A stretch of 64,000 bases of DNA from CALESS01 sp041741455 (GCA_041741455.1 JBGSJZ010000018.1:120117-184116), one strand, 5' to 3'. Positions 16,667 to 25,817 are shown, counted from the first letter of the stretch. Program-made: numbers and translations. The notes: generated from the sequence alone by a model not told the origin.

Positions 16667-17968
16667 ATGCCCGATCTGTGTTCCTCACTGCTGCCGTTCT
16701 TGAAGTGCCACCGCCTGGAGGGGCTAAATCTTGGGAATGGCCTGGTTTATCCCAACTATGCCGGATATGCCCTGAGCAACATTCCGGCCAGCATCCCGGG
16801 TTGGCTGGGGTTGGAATCCAGGTTACCGCAGCCACCGCTGGCAGAAGAGATTCTTCAGCATACCCATGGACCGTACCAGAATGTGATCCTGTTCCTGGTG
16901 GATGGCCTGGGTCTGCTCAACCTGCAGGGGATGCTGGAACGGACTGAGGATTACCTGGCCCTGGCCGCTTGGCCACGCCTGCTGGAGGGTGGCTTACTGG
17001 CACCCTTGACCAGTGTGGCACTTTCCACCACCAGCGCGGCGTTGACTTCGGTATGGACGGCAGCAGCGCCCTCCCAGCATGGCGTGCTGGCCTACGAGAT
17101 GTACCTGAAGGAATTTGGGGTGACAGCAAATATGATTCTGCACTCGGCAGCCATGTTCACCGGGGATGTGGGTGGATTGATCCGAGCAGGCTTCATGCCG
17201 CAGTCCTTCCTGCCAGTGGATCGCCTGGGGGATCGGCTAGCAGCAGCCGGTGCCGGGGCTTATGCCTTCCAGCATGCCTCCATTGTCCGCTCCGGGCTTT
17301 CCACCATGCTGCTCAGCGGAGCGGAGGTGGCGCCATTCAAGAACTTGTCCGACTTGTGGGTCTCGCTGGAGGATCTATTGAAGTGGCGGGCTGGCAAGCG
17401 CACCTACACTTATGCCTACTGGGGTGACCTGGACGAGCTGGCCCACCGCTACGGCCCGCAGGATGAGCGGGTGGTGATGGAGTTTGCCACATTCACCCAG
17501 GGTTTTGAGCGCTTTATGCATCACCTGCCGGGTCTGCGGGCTGGTAAAACGTTGGTGCTGCTGACAGCCGACCACGGCCTGATCCACACCCCGGTTGACC
17601 CGGCTTTGGATCTGCAACGCCACCCGGAGTTCCTGGAGCATCTGTCCATGCTGCCGAGCGGGGAAGCCCGCGTGCCATTTCTGTATGTGCGACCGGGTCA
17701 TGAGGCAGCCGTGCACGAATATGCAGCGCAGGCCTGGCCGGAGCGCTTTCGTTTGATCAACTCACAACAGGCGTTGGCGGCTGGCTTGTTTGGTCCACTG
17801 CCGGCCTACCGGCGGGTGGCAGAGCGCCTGGGCGACTGGCTGGTGATCCCGCAAAGCAATGGCTACTTCTGGTGGGATACCCGCAAGGAAAACACCATGC
17901 TCGGCCGGCATGGGGGCTTCTCGCCGGAGGAGATGTTGATTCCGCTGATAGGGTTTGAAATAAATTAG
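16667..17968 (+). CDS. Alkaline phosphatase superfamily protein (nucleotide pyrophosphatase/phosphodiesterase type)
   Basis: 433 aa from ATG 16667, with GGAG 5 nt upstream; an in-frame TTG at 16646 lacks such a site. NVILFLVDGLGLLNL near residue 72 gives the first metal-binding Asp, STTSAALTSVWT near 119 holds the Ser/Thr nucleophile region, YWGDLDELAHRYGP near 253 and LLTADHGLIHTP near 300 give further metal ligands. This fits the type I phosphodiesterase/nucleotide pyrophosphatase branch, which hydrolyses phosphodiesters with two zinc ions. No signal peptide is evident, so it may be cytosolic. Substrate unknown. Confidence 0.82.
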   Translation: MPDLCSSLLPFLKCHRLEGLNLGNGLVYPNYAGYALSNIPASIPGWLGLESRLPQPPLAEEILQHTHGPYQNVILFLVDGLGLLNLQGMLERTEDYLALAAWPRLLEGGLLAPLTSVALSTTSAALTSVWTAAAPSQHGVLAYEMYLKEFGVTANMILHSAAMFTGDVGGLIRAGFMPQSFLPVDRLGDRLAAAGAGAYAFQHASIVRSGLSTMLLSGAEVAPFKNLSDLWVSLEDLLKWRAGKRTYTYAYWGDLDELAHRYGPQDERVVMEFATFTQGFERFMHHLPGLRAGKTLVLLTADHGLIHTPVDPALDLQRHPEFLEHLSMLPSGEARVPFLYVRPGHEAAVHEYAAQAWPERFRLINSQQALAAGLFGPLPAYRRVAERLGDWLVIPQSNGYFWWDTRKENTMLGRHGGFSPEEMLIPLIGFEIN

Positions 17969-18053
17969 AACGACCCACTTGAACGCCTAAACGAAAATCG
18001 AACAGGAGCAAGATATCTGAGAAGACACCTTGCTTCTGTTTTGTTCTTTACCC

Positions 18054-18106
18054 TTGAAATTCAGCAAATCTACCTTTATAATCATTTCACTGAAACGTTT
18101 AAGTGA
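18054..18106 (+). promoter_or_regulatory. Promoter and operator of the LacI-regulated operon
   Basis: TTGAAA at 18054-18059 and TATAAT at 18077-18082 are separated by exactly 17 bp. Directly downstream, 18087-18106 is a 20-bp near-perfect palindrome (one mismatched pair) centred on AAACGTTT, the typical core of LacI/CcpA-family operators. It covers the expected transcription start and touches the Shine-Dalgarno region (AAGTGAGGTG) of the regulator gene at 18113. This implies negative autoregulation of the whole operon. Confidence 0.75.
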
Positions 18107-18112
18107 GGTGCC

Positions 18113-19141
18113 ATGCCGATTACCATTAAGGATATTGCCAGGAAGCTCAATATCTCGATTGCAGCGGTGTCGCGGGCGCTGGATGGCTACCCGGATATCT
18201 CTCCGGAGACGCGCCGGCGGGTGGAAGAAACTGCCCGCGCGATGGGCTATGTCCCCAACCGGGCCGCCCGCCAGCTGCGCCGCAAGCGCAGCGATACGCT
18301 GGGTTTTATCCTGCCGGTTTCAGCGCCGCGCTTTGCTGATCCCTTCTACTCGGAATTCATCGAGGGCCTGGGCGATGAAACTGCCGCCCAGGGTTTTGAC
18401 CTGCTGATCACCACGGCTGCGCCGGAAACGGACGCTGAACAAAGAACCTACCGCAGTTGGGTGCAGAGCAATAAGGTGGATGGGGTGGTGCTCAACCGGG
18501 TGCGCCTGCGCGACTGGCGGGTTCAGTTCCTGGCAGAGAACCAGATACCCTTTGCAGGTCTGGAGCTTTCGCAGGATGGCGTGACCTACCCACACGTGAC
18601 GACCGAGAGCCGGGCGGCTTTTCGCGGGTTGGTGCAGCATCTGGCCCAGTCAGGTTTTTCCCGGCTGGCTTACATCGGCGGATGGCCCGAATCGCTGATC
18701 CAGCATGAACGCCAGGCAGGTTTTGTGGCCGGGGTGTTGCTGTCTGGCCTGGAGTTGCGCCCGGAATGGCTGGCGGCAGCAGATTTCACCAGCGAGGGTG
18801 GTTACCTGGCGGCGATGAACTTGTTGAACTTAAACGAACGGCCGGACGCACTCCTGTGCATCACAGATGAGACGGCCTTTGGCGCCTTGCGGGCGGCCCA
18901 GGAACAGGGCCTGACCCCCGGCCGGGAGGTGTCAGTCACTGGCTTTGACGGGGTGCGCGAGTCGCGCTACACAAACCCTCCGCTGACTACGCTGGATGTG
19001 CCGGTGTATGAGATCGCTTGCACACTGGTGCGCTTATTGTGCACCCGGATGAAAAACGAACCATTGATGGAACAACGGATCGTCTTCCCGCCCCGCTTGT
19101 TGGTACGGCCATCCAGCGGTGGGCAGGCGTTTACCCCCTGA
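18113..19141 (+). CDS. LacI-family transcriptional regulator
   Basis: 342 aa. The N-terminal helix-turn-helix reads TIKDIARKLNISIAAVSRAL, followed by the hinge helix (NRAARQLRRKRSDTLGFILP) and a periplasmic-binding-protein-like effector domain ending with VTGFDGVRESRYTNPPLTTLDVP. It is a cytosolic dimeric repressor; effector unknown, probably a metabolite of the enzymes encoded downstream. It is the first gene of an operon with the B12-binding protein (23 nt gap), opine dehydrogenase family protein, DUF2179 protein and asparagine synthetase. A palindromic operator overlaps its promoter. Confidence 0.93.
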   Translation: MPITIKDIARKLNISIAAVSRALDGYPDISPETRRRVEETARAMGYVPNRAARQLRRKRSDTLGFILPVSAPRFADPFYSEFIEGLGDETAAQGFDLLITTAAPETDAEQRTYRSWVQSNKVDGVVLNRVRLRDWRVQFLAENQIPFAGLELSQDGVTYPHVTTESRAAFRGLVQHLAQSGFSRLAYIGGWPESLIQHERQAGFVAGVLLSGLELRPEWLAAADFTSEGGYLAAMNLLNLNERPDALLCITDETAFGALRAAQEQGLTPGREVSVTGFDGVRESRYTNPPLTTLDVPVYEIACTLVRLLCTRMKNEPLMEQRIVFPPRLLVRPSSGGQAFTP

Positions 19142-19164
19142 AACAAATGGAAAAGGAGGCAAAC

Positions 19165-20799
19165 ATGAAAACCGTGATTGCTGCGGCATTGGGCGAATGT
19201 GTCCATGTCGCCGGGATAACCAACTTTTTACGCCTGGCTGAGCAGGCCGGCTGGCGCACGGTCTTCCTGGGACCAGCGGTGCCGGTGGAGGAAGTATTGG
19301 CGGCTGCCCGCCGCGAACAGGCTGGCCTGGTGGGCGTTTCCTACCGGTTGACGCCGGAAACCGGTGAGCGCCTGCTGGGTGAATTTGCCGAGGCGGCGGA
19401 TGAGCTGCGCAATGCCGGGGTGCGCTTTGTGTTTGGCGGCACCCCGCCAGTGGCTGGTCGGGCTGCGGCCAGTGGGTTCTTCGAAAAAGTCTTCGACGGC
19501 AGTCAGACGGATGCCGAGGTGCTGCAGTTCCTGCGCGGCGAGGCTGCCAAAGAGCAAGGCGCAGAGAATTTTCCACAGACTTTGGTGGAGCGCATCCGCT
19601 GGAAAGCGCCCTACCCGTTGCTGCGCCACCACTTTGGCCTGCCGACCATGGCGGACAGCCTACATGGCATCCGCCAGATTGCTGAAGCACGTGCGCTGGA
19701 TGTGATCTCGCTGGGAATCGACCAGGATGCCCAGGAGAATTTTTTCCACCCGGAACGGCAGAACCCGCGCCGGCGAGGGGCGGGCGGGGTGCCGGTGCGC
19801 TCAGCCGCAGATTACTCGGCCCTCTACCAGGCTAGCCGGGCAGGCAACTATCCGTTGCTACGCACCTACTCCGGCACGGATGACTTCATCCGGTTGGCGG
19901 AAATGTACGTCGAGACGATCAACATCGCCTGGTGCGCCATCCCGCTTTTCTGGTTCAACCAGATGGACGGGCGCGGCCCATGGGATTTGGCAGGGTCGAT
20001 TGCTGAGCACCAGAAGGTGATGGCCTGGTATGGCGAGCGGGGTATCCCGGTGGAGTTGAACGAACCACATCACTGGGGCATGCGGGATGCGCATGATGTG
20101 GTGTTCGTGGTTTCAGCTTACCTATCGGCGTACAATGCCCGCGCCTTTGGTGTGAGGGATTACATCGCCCAGTTGATGTTCAATAGTCCGCCGGGGCTTT
20201 CAGATGCAATGGACCTGGCCAAAATGCTGGCGGTTCTGGAATTGATCGAACCCCTGACTGGACCGGATTTCCATATCTGGCGCCAGACTCGCACTGGCCT
20301 GCTCAGCTACCCGTTGGATCTGGCGGCAGCCCGGGCGCACCTGGCAGCCAGTATCTATGTGCAGATGGCGCTCAAACCGCACATCATCCACATCGTCGGA
20401 CATACCGAGGCGGACCATGCCGCGACGGGAATCGATGTGATCGAATCAGCGACGATGGCCCGGCGGGTGATTGAGAACAGCCTGCGCGGCGCTCCGGATA
20501 TGACCGCTGACCCGGCCATCCAATATCGAAAAGTCGAGTTGATGGAGCAGGCGCAAGTGTTGCTGGAGGCAATCCGCAAATTGGGGCGCGGCCGGGATAT
20601 GGATCCTTTAACAGATCCAGAGGCTTTGGAGCGGGCCGTGACCAGTGGTATGATGGATGCGCCACAATTAAAAAATAATCCTTTCGGCAGAGGATTGGTA
20701 CGAACACAGATTTTCAAAGGAGCCTGTGAAGCGGTGGATGAGAGAAACAACCCGCTTTCCGAACTTTCCCGGTTATCCGATTTTCTTAAGGAGGCATAA
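19165..20799 (+). CDS. B12-binding domain protein with mutase-like large domain
   Basis: 544 aa from ATG 19165, preceded by AAAGGAGG; the longer frame upstream overlaps lacI and is unlikely. Residues 1-130 look like a cobalamin-binding Rossmann domain: His14 in GECVHVAG is in the position of the axial His of the D-x-H-x-x-G motif, then VGVSYRL and FGGTPP. The Asp of the motif is Cys12 here. Residues ~150-544 form a large alpha/beta domain with conserved-looking WFNQMDGRGPWDL, ELNEPHHWGMRDAHDV and HIVGHTEADHAATG. It resembles the TIM-barrel parts of glutamate/methylaspartate mutase or aminomutases, with the B12 domain fused at the N-terminus. The substrate is unknown; the opine-dehydrogenase neighbour suggests amino-acid chemistry. 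Confidence 0.7.
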   Translation: MKTVIAAALGECVHVAGITNFLRLAEQAGWRTVFLGPAVPVEEVLAAARREQAGLVGVSYRLTPETGERLLGEFAEAADELRNAGVRFVFGGTPPVAGRAAASGFFEKVFDGSQTDAEVLQFLRGEAAKEQGAENFPQTLVERIRWKAPYPLLRHHFGLPTMADSLHGIRQIAEARALDVISLGIDQDAQENFFHPERQNPRRRGAGGVPVRSAADYSALYQASRAGNYPLLRTYSGTDDFIRLAEMYVETINIAWCAIPLFWFNQMDGRGPWDLAGSIAEHQKVMAWYGERGIPVELNEPHHWGMRDAHDVVFVVSAYLSAYNARAFGVRDYIAQLMFNSPPGLSDAMDLAKMLAVLELIEPLTGPDFHIWRQTRTGLLSYPLDLAAARAHLAASIYVQMALKPHIIHIVGHTEADHAATGIDVIESATMARRVIENSLRGAPDMTADPAIQYRKVELMEQAQVLLEAIRKLGRGRDMDPLTDPEALERAVTSGMMDAPQLKNNPFGRGLVRTQIFKGACEAVDERNNPLSELSRLSDFLKEA

Positions 20800-20801
20800 A
20801 C

Positions 20802-21926
20802 ATGAGCGAGAAGATGAACTACACGGTGATTGGCGCCGGGCATGGCGGCAAGGCCATGGCGGCCCACCTGGCGCTGGAAGGCCGGCGGGTGACACTCTAT
20901 AACCGCACCTACAGCCATATTGAAATTATTGCCCGGCGGGGCGGAATTGACCTGGAAAGTTACGAAGGGGCACCGCGCGGTTTTGGCGAACTGGCCCAGG
21001 TCACCTCGGATATAGAGGTGGCGCTCAAGGATGCGGAAGTCATCATGGTGGTTGTGCCATCCTCGGCACATGCAGATGTTGCCCGGGCAGCAAGCCCATA
21101 CGTGCAGGATGGTCAGATCATCATTCTGCATCCTGGCCGGACTTGCGGAGCGATTGAATTCGACTCGGTGCTGCGGGCTAATGGTTGTAAAGCCCAATAC
21201 ATCCTGGCAGAGGCGGAAACGTTTATCTATGCCAGCCGTACGGACGGGCCGGCCCAGGCTCGTATCTTCCGTATTAAGGAAGCCGTGCCATTGGCGGCGC
21301 TACCTTCGCTTAGGACGAATGAAGTGCTGGAAGCAATCCGCCCCGTCTATCCACAGTTCATTGATGGAGTTAATGTGTTACACACCGGGCTGAACAACAT
21401 GGGCGCCATCTTCCACCCGGCGTTGACCCTGTTGAATGCCGGGCGCATCGAATCGACCCATGGTGAGTTTGAGTTTTACATTGATGGAGTTACGCCGTCG
21501 GTGGCGCGGGTGCTGGAGGTGCTGGACCGTGAACGGGTGACGGTGGCCTCAGCGATCGGCATCCGGGCGCGCACCGCCATGGAATGGTTGGAATTGGCCT
21601 ATAACGTCAAAGGTGAGGATCTGAACGAGGCGATCCACAACCAACCAGGTTATTATGGCATCACTGCCCCTAGCACACTCAATCATCGTTATATTTTTGA
21701 AGACGTGCCGATGAGCCTGGTGCCGATGGTTTCAATGGGAGAGCGCTACGGCGTCTCGGTCAATGGCATGAATGCCATGATTCGGCTGGGCTGCATCGTG
21801 CACCGCACAGATTATTACCGGCGCGGCCGCACCCTGGACAAGCTGGGCATCAAGGATTTGAGCGTGAGCGAGTTGACCGAATACGTCACCACTGGCGAGC
21901 GCGAGCTGACTGGTTTGACCAAGTGA
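20802..21926 (+). CDS. NAD/NADP octopine/nopaline dehydrogenase family protein
   Basis: 374 aa. The N-terminal Rossmann motif is YTVIGAGHGGKAMAAHLAL near residue 7. The C-terminal helical domain carries HTGLNNMGAIFHPALTLLNAG near 195, with the His typical of opine dehydrogenases, then EWLELAYNVKGEDL and RYIFEDVPMSLVPM. Family members reduce the imine between an amino acid and a 2-oxoacid, or carry out the reverse oxidation. It starts 2 nt after the B12-binding gene, with a GGAGG overlapping the upstream stop region, so the two are tightly coupled and probably act in one pathway. Substrates are not readable. Confidence 0.85.
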   Translation: MSEKMNYTVIGAGHGGKAMAAHLALEGRRVTLYNRTYSHIEIIARRGGIDLESYEGAPRGFGELAQVTSDIEVALKDAEVIMVVVPSSAHADVARAASPYVQDGQIIILHPGRTCGAIEFDSVLRANGCKAQYILAEAETFIYASRTDGPAQARIFRIKEAVPLAALPSLRTNEVLEAIRPVYPQFIDGVNVLHTGLNNMGAIFHPALTLLNAGRIESTHGEFEFYIDGVTPSVARVLEVLDRERVTVASAIGIRARTAMEWLELAYNVKGEDLNEAIHNQPGYYGITAPSTLNHRYIFEDVPMSLVPMVSMGERYGVSVNGMNAMIRLGCIVHRTDYYRRGRTLDKLGIKDLSVSELTEYVTTGERELTGLTK

Positions 21927-21934
21927 GGTGAAGA

Positions 21935-22510
21935 ATGGACGACCTGTTGCAAAGCCTGCCTTCCATCTGGTTGCCACTTTTGGTCTTTGTTGCTAGAGTG
22001 GTCGATGTTGCTTTGGGAACTTTGCGTATCATTTTTGTCGCCCGCGGTCAGAAATACATGGCCCCATTGCTGGGTTTTGTGGAGGTGTTCATCTGGATCG
22101 TGGCGGTCAGCCAGATCATGCGCGGGGCGCATACCATGGCTGCTTACCTGGGATATGCAGCTGGCTTTGCCGTGGGTAACTATGCTGGAATGTGGATCGA
22201 GAGCCGCCTGGCAATTGGAAAACTGATTATCCGAACGATCCTACCTGGTGATACAACAGTCTTGGTAAAAGCTTTACATGATGCCGGTTTTGGTGTTACC
22301 CGTTCCATTGCTGAAGGTAGTGTTGGTCCTGTTTCTATCGTCTTTACCGCAATCAACCGTAAAGATTTGTCAGTTGTAGTGGAGATCATCCATCACCACT
22401 TCCCAAAGGCTTTTTTAACGATCGAAGAATTACGCGCAAGTGAGGCTGGGGTTTTCCCGCAACCTGTGCGGCAAACTTTTTTTGCAGATTATCGAACGAA
22501 AAGAAAGTGA
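21935..22510 (+). CDS. DUF2179/DUF5698 (UPF0316) membrane protein
   Basis: 191 aa. Residues 1-90 form three hydrophobic segments (for example WLPLLVFVARVVDVALGTLR and GFVEVFIWIVAVSQIM). The C-terminal half is a soluble DUF2179-type domain (VLVKALHDAGFGVTR; IVEIIHHHFPKAFLTIEELR-like pattern). The C-terminal fold resembles small ligand-sensing domains, but function is not established. It lies 8 nt after the opine dehydrogenase family gene. A paralogue is encoded at 48318-48851 beside glucan phosphorylase. Confidence 0.82.
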   Translation: MDDLLQSLPSIWLPLLVFVARVVDVALGTLRIIFVARGQKYMAPLLGFVEVFIWIVAVSQIMRGAHTMAAYLGYAAGFAVGNYAGMWIESRLAIGKLIIRTILPGDTTVLVKALHDAGFGVTRSIAEGSVGPVSIVFTAINRKDLSVVVEIIHHHFPKAFLTIEELRASEAGVFPQPVRQTFFADYRTKRK

Positions 22511-22526
22511 AAGGAGAAAAAAGATT

Positions 22527-24023
22527 ATGTGTGGAGTAGCAGGTTCTTATCCGGTCCCCAGACCCGAGCAAGTTGAGGAAATGCTGGATAAATTTAAACA
22601 TCGCGGACCAGATGGAAGGGGAATGGATGAGTTGAAACAGGCTTGTTTAGGACATGTTCGTCTGGCTGTATTGGACATAGAAGCTGGTGCACAGCCTATG
22701 CAAGTGGGTGATGCTACTTTGACGTTCAATGGTGAAATTTACAATTATCGTCAGTTGGCTAAAGAATATCTTCCGGATGTAACACTACAAACACATAGTG
22801 ATACAGAAGTCGTTTTACAATTGTTAAAACGCTACGGACCGGATATTATCCGAAAATTCGATGGAATGTTTGCTTTTGCTTACGTTCGAAATGGGGATTT
22901 ACTCCTGGCACGAGATCCATTGGGGATCAAACCTTTATACATGGGAAAACACAATAATGTGACTTATTTTGCTTCAGAAATCAAGGCCTTGGCACCCATT
23001 ACAGGACAGGTTCAGGAGTTCCCGGCTGGTATGGTTTACCAGGCGGGGCAAGGATTCAAGCAATATTTCTCTCTATCAACCTTGCTTCGCAACCGGCAAA
23101 TCTCCTCCTCACCTTTGGATGCTTTTCCAGTTATTCGCCAGGTTACCCGCCAGGCAGTTCAAAAACGCATGATGGCGGATGTTCCCGTAGGTGTCAGTTT
23201 AAGCGGGGGGCTCGATAGTTCCATCATTGCCCTTCTGGCTCGTGAATACAATGAAAACCTGAATACATTTGCGGTAGGGGTGGAAGGCAGTCAGGATCTA
23301 CCTGCTGCGCGAAAAATGGCGAAATGGCTGCACACGCGCCACCACGAATATGTATATACTCTGGCAGAGATAGAAGCAGTATTGCCTGAGGTCATTCACA
23401 GCTTGGAAACTTTTGATGCACCTTTGGTTCGCAGTTCTATTGCCAATTATTTTCTTGCCCGGCTTGTTAGCCAACATGTTAAAGTGTTCTTAACAGGTGA
23501 AGGAGCGGATGAGTTATATGGTGGTTATGATTATATGGCAAAGTTTACCCGCCCTGATGATTTACAACACGAGATGATCAAAGTAACGCTGGCATTGCAT
23601 AATACTAATCTACAACGCGGTGATCGACTTTCAATGCTATTTGGTGTAGAGGCTCGTATCCCATTCTTGGATGTGGAATCCGTTTTATACGGATTGAGCC
23701 TGCCAGCTGAATGGAAATTACACACCCCTCAGCGACCTTCCAAATGGCTGCTGCGACAGGCTTTTTCTGGCTTATTGCCGGACGAGATCACCTGGCGGCC
23801 TAAAGCAAAGTTCTCAAAAGGCGCAGGCTCTTCGGAACTGCTGGTAAAAAAGATAGAAACTGAAATTAGTGATACCGAATTTGAAAAGGAACAACATCGC
23901 TTACAAAATGAATGGAATGTGAGGTTGCTAAACAAAGAGGAGTTTTACTACTATAAAATTATGCACCAATTTTATCCGGATGACTGGGTTCTGCCAGGGA
24001 TGGGGCGTAGTCGTAGTCTATAA
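22527..24023 (+). CDS. asnB: Asparagine synthetase (glutamine-hydrolysing)
   Basis: 498 aa from ATG 22527, chosen because AAGGAG precedes it and the next residue is the obligatory nucleophile Cys2 (MCGVAGSY). Residues 1-190 are the class II glutaminase domain (HRGPDG, FNGEIYN, RDPLGIKPLY). The synthetase domain has the ATP pyrophosphatase loop SGGLDSS near residue 228, TGEGADELYGGYDY near 327 and EARIPFLD near 374. It makes Asn from Asp, Gln and ATP. It follows the DUF2179 gene by 16 nt and seems part of the lacI operon, but it is visibly AT-richer than its neighbours, suggesting separate acquisition. Confidence 0.93.
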   Translation: MCGVAGSYPVPRPEQVEEMLDKFKHRGPDGRGMDELKQACLGHVRLAVLDIEAGAQPMQVGDATLTFNGEIYNYRQLAKEYLPDVTLQTHSDTEVVLQLLKRYGPDIIRKFDGMFAFAYVRNGDLLLARDPLGIKPLYMGKHNNVTYFASEIKALAPITGQVQEFPAGMVYQAGQGFKQYFSLSTLLRNRQISSSPLDAFPVIRQVTRQAVQKRMMADVPVGVSLSGGLDSSIIALLAREYNENLNTFAVGVEGSQDLPAARKMAKWLHTRHHEYVYTLAEIEAVLPEVIHSLETFDAPLVRSSIANYFLARLVSQHVKVFLTGEGADELYGGYDYMAKFTRPDDLQHEMIKVTLALHNTNLQRGDRLSMLFGVEARIPFLDVESVLYGLSLPAEWKLHTPQRPSKWLLRQAFSGLLPDEITWRPKAKFSKGAGSSELLVKKIETEISDTEFEKEQHRLQNEWNVRLLNKEEFYYYKIMHQFYPDDWVLPGMGRSRSL

Positions 24024-24146
24024 ACCTAATAATCTCAAACTTGATAGTTTTTGCAAGGGGTATGACCGAAAAAGGTCTTGATAAAGTGTACTGAAATGCT
24101 CTAAAATCAAGGTGGATCGGTTGATATTTTGAAGGAGGTGGTAGCG

Positions 24147-24584
24147 ATGAATACGGTACGGCATATATTGGAAGTAAAAGGCCGGGATGTGTGGACGATC
24201 CATCCGGATGCTACGGTATTGGATGCATTGCGGCTGATGGCTGACAAGGATGTCGGCGCCTTGCTGGTGGTTGAAGGAGAGCATCTGATTGGCATTATCT
24301 CCGAGCGGGATTACGCCCGCAAAGTGATTTTGATGGGCAAGGCCTCGAAAGACACCCCGGTGAGTGAGATTATGACCACCAAGTTGTATACTGTCCATCC
24401 GGATCAGACAGTGGAAGAGTGCATGACGCTGATGTCCATCCACCGGATTCGGCACTTGCCAGTGATGGATGGGCATGAGATCTTTGGTGTTATTTCGCTG
24501 GGCGATGTGGTTAACAACATCATCTACCGCCAGCGCCAGACGATCAAAGGCCTGGAAGACCGGCTGACCACACCTGGAATTTAA
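24147..24584 (+). CDS. CBS-domain pair protein
   Basis: 145 aa from ATG 24147, which follows a strong AAGGAGGTGG. It consists of two CBS domains only: residues ~8-65 (VWTIHPDATVLDALRLMADKDVGALLVV) and ~75-130 (LYTVHPDQTVEECMTLMSIHRIRHLPV). CBS pairs bind adenine nucleotides and act as energy sensors for partner proteins. No catalytic domain is attached. A terminator follows, so it is the end of its transcript. Confidence 0.88.
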   Translation: MNTVRHILEVKGRDVWTIHPDATVLDALRLMADKDVGALLVVEGEHLIGIISERDYARKVILMGKASKDTPVSEIMTTKLYTVHPDQTVEECMTLMSIHRIRHLPVMDGHEIFGVISLGDVVNNIIYRQRQTIKGLEDRLTTPGI

Positions 24585-24602
24585 GTCAGTATTTTTCCAG
24601 CC

Positions 24603-24635
24603 AAAAAACTGCGCCCATGCTCGGGCGCAGTTTTT
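24603..24635. terminator. Rho-independent terminator after the CBS protein
   Basis: Stem CTGCGCCC (24609-24616) with GGGCGCAG (24623-24630), 6-nt loop, T run 24631-24635, and an A run 24603-24608 that would act as T run on the other strand. Confidence 0.88.
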
Positions 24636-24674
24636 ATGCTATCATTCTTTACATACAACCAGAGGAGATCCCCC

Positions 24675-25817
24675 ATGACGATCAGCAATCCCCTAACCCC
24701 GACTGAATGGCGAATGAAATTGGATGCCCTGTGGGGGCATCCCGAAGCGGAAGCCCTGTCACCTTATGATCGGGTGGAGAATACCCTGAAGCACCAGACG
24801 CCGGATCGTACGCCGTTTGATTTCTGGGCCGTGCCAGAGGTGATTGAGAAGTTAAAGAATTACTTGAGCCTCCCGGATGAGCAAGAGGTGCTGCGCCTGC
24901 TGGGGGTGGATTGCCGGCTGGTGCGGCCGGATTACATTGGTCCCAGGCCACAGACTTTCCCGGATGGCACTTTCTACACCCCCTGGGGCTCTCACCGCCG
25001 GCTGGTCTCCAATGATTTCAGCACTTATGAAGAATATGCCAGCTTCCCGTTGTCCGAGTGTAAAACGGCCGCTGAGGTGCAGGCCTGGCCGCTCTGGCCG
25101 AAACCGGAGTATTGGGATTGGGCCGGATTGCCGGCCAAGATCGCTGCATTGAACCAGGGGCCTCGCTACCATATCCGTTACGAGGTGGGCGGCATCTTTG
25201 AATCCGCCTGGGCGCTGTACGGTTTGGATCGCTTCCTGGTGGATTTTGTGGAAAACCCAGAGGTGCCCTGTGCCATCCTGGATTGTTATACGGATCTGAT
25301 GATCGGCAATGTGCACCGCTTGATGCAAGCGGCAGGCGGCCTGATTGACATGGTCTATACTTACGATGACGTTGCCATTCAAAACGGCCTGCTGATGTCG
25401 CCGGGCATGTGGCGCAGGTTCATCCTGCCGCGTCACCAGCGCCTGAACTCGGTCATCAAATCCTACAATCTCAAGATCATGTACCATTCCTGCGGGGCGG
25501 TCTATAAACTGATCCCGGCCTTCATCCAGGACATGGGGATTGACGTGCTCAACCCGTTGCAACCGCGGGCGGCCCTGATGGATATGCAGAAGATCAAGGA
25601 TGAATTCGGCAGGTTGGTTTCCTTCCACGGCGGGATCGATCTGCAGGAAACCATGCCGCACGGCTCACCGGAAGATGTGCGCAATGAGGTGCTGGAACGC
25701 TGCTGGATTTTGGGCAAGGGCGGCGGCTACATCTGCACCACAGCCCATTATATCCAGGGGGATGTGCCGATCGAGAATATTTTGACACTTTACACCACAC
25801 CCCGCCAGGTAGCCTGA
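24675..25817 (+). CDS. Uroporphyrinogen decarboxylase-like protein
   Basis: 380 aa from ATG 24675, preceded by GAGGAG; an upstream in-frame start at 24636 overlaps the terminator and is rejected. The family signature near the N-terminus is YDRVENTLKHQTPDRTPFDF, and near the C-terminus MYHSCGAVYKLIPAFIQDMG and FHGGIDLQETMPHGSPEDV. Many such proteins outside haem operons act on methylated corrinoids or other methyl donors (MtaA/CmuA-like), and no other haem gene is nearby. A role in methyl transfer is therefore as likely as haem synthesis. The family call is good, the substrate is open. Confidence 0.85.
   Translation: MTISNPLTPTEWRMKLDALWGHPEAEALSPYDRVENTLKHQTPDRTPFDFWAVPEVIEKLKNYLSLPDEQEVLRLLGVDCRLVRPDYIGPRPQTFPDGTFYTPWGSHRRLVSNDFSTYEEYASFPLSECKTAAEVQAWPLWPKPEYWDWAGLPAKIAALNQGPRYHIRYEVGGIFESAWALYGLDRFLVDFVENPEVPCAILDCYTDLMIGNVHRLMQAAGGLIDMVYTYDDVAIQNGLLMSPGMWRRFILPRHQRLNSVIKSYNLKIMYHSCGAVYKLIPAFIQDMGIDVLNPLQPRAALMDMQKIKDEFGRLVSFHGGIDLQETMPHGSPEDVRNEVLERCWILGKGGGYICTTAHYIQGDVPIENILTLYTTPRQVA

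Noticed and set aside
20355..21197. 280-aa minus-strand ORF
   Set aside because: It lies across the B12-binding and opine dehydrogenase genes in antisense and shows no family motif.
24852..25661. 269-aa minus-strand ORF
   Set aside because: Antisense shadow of the UroD-like gene.
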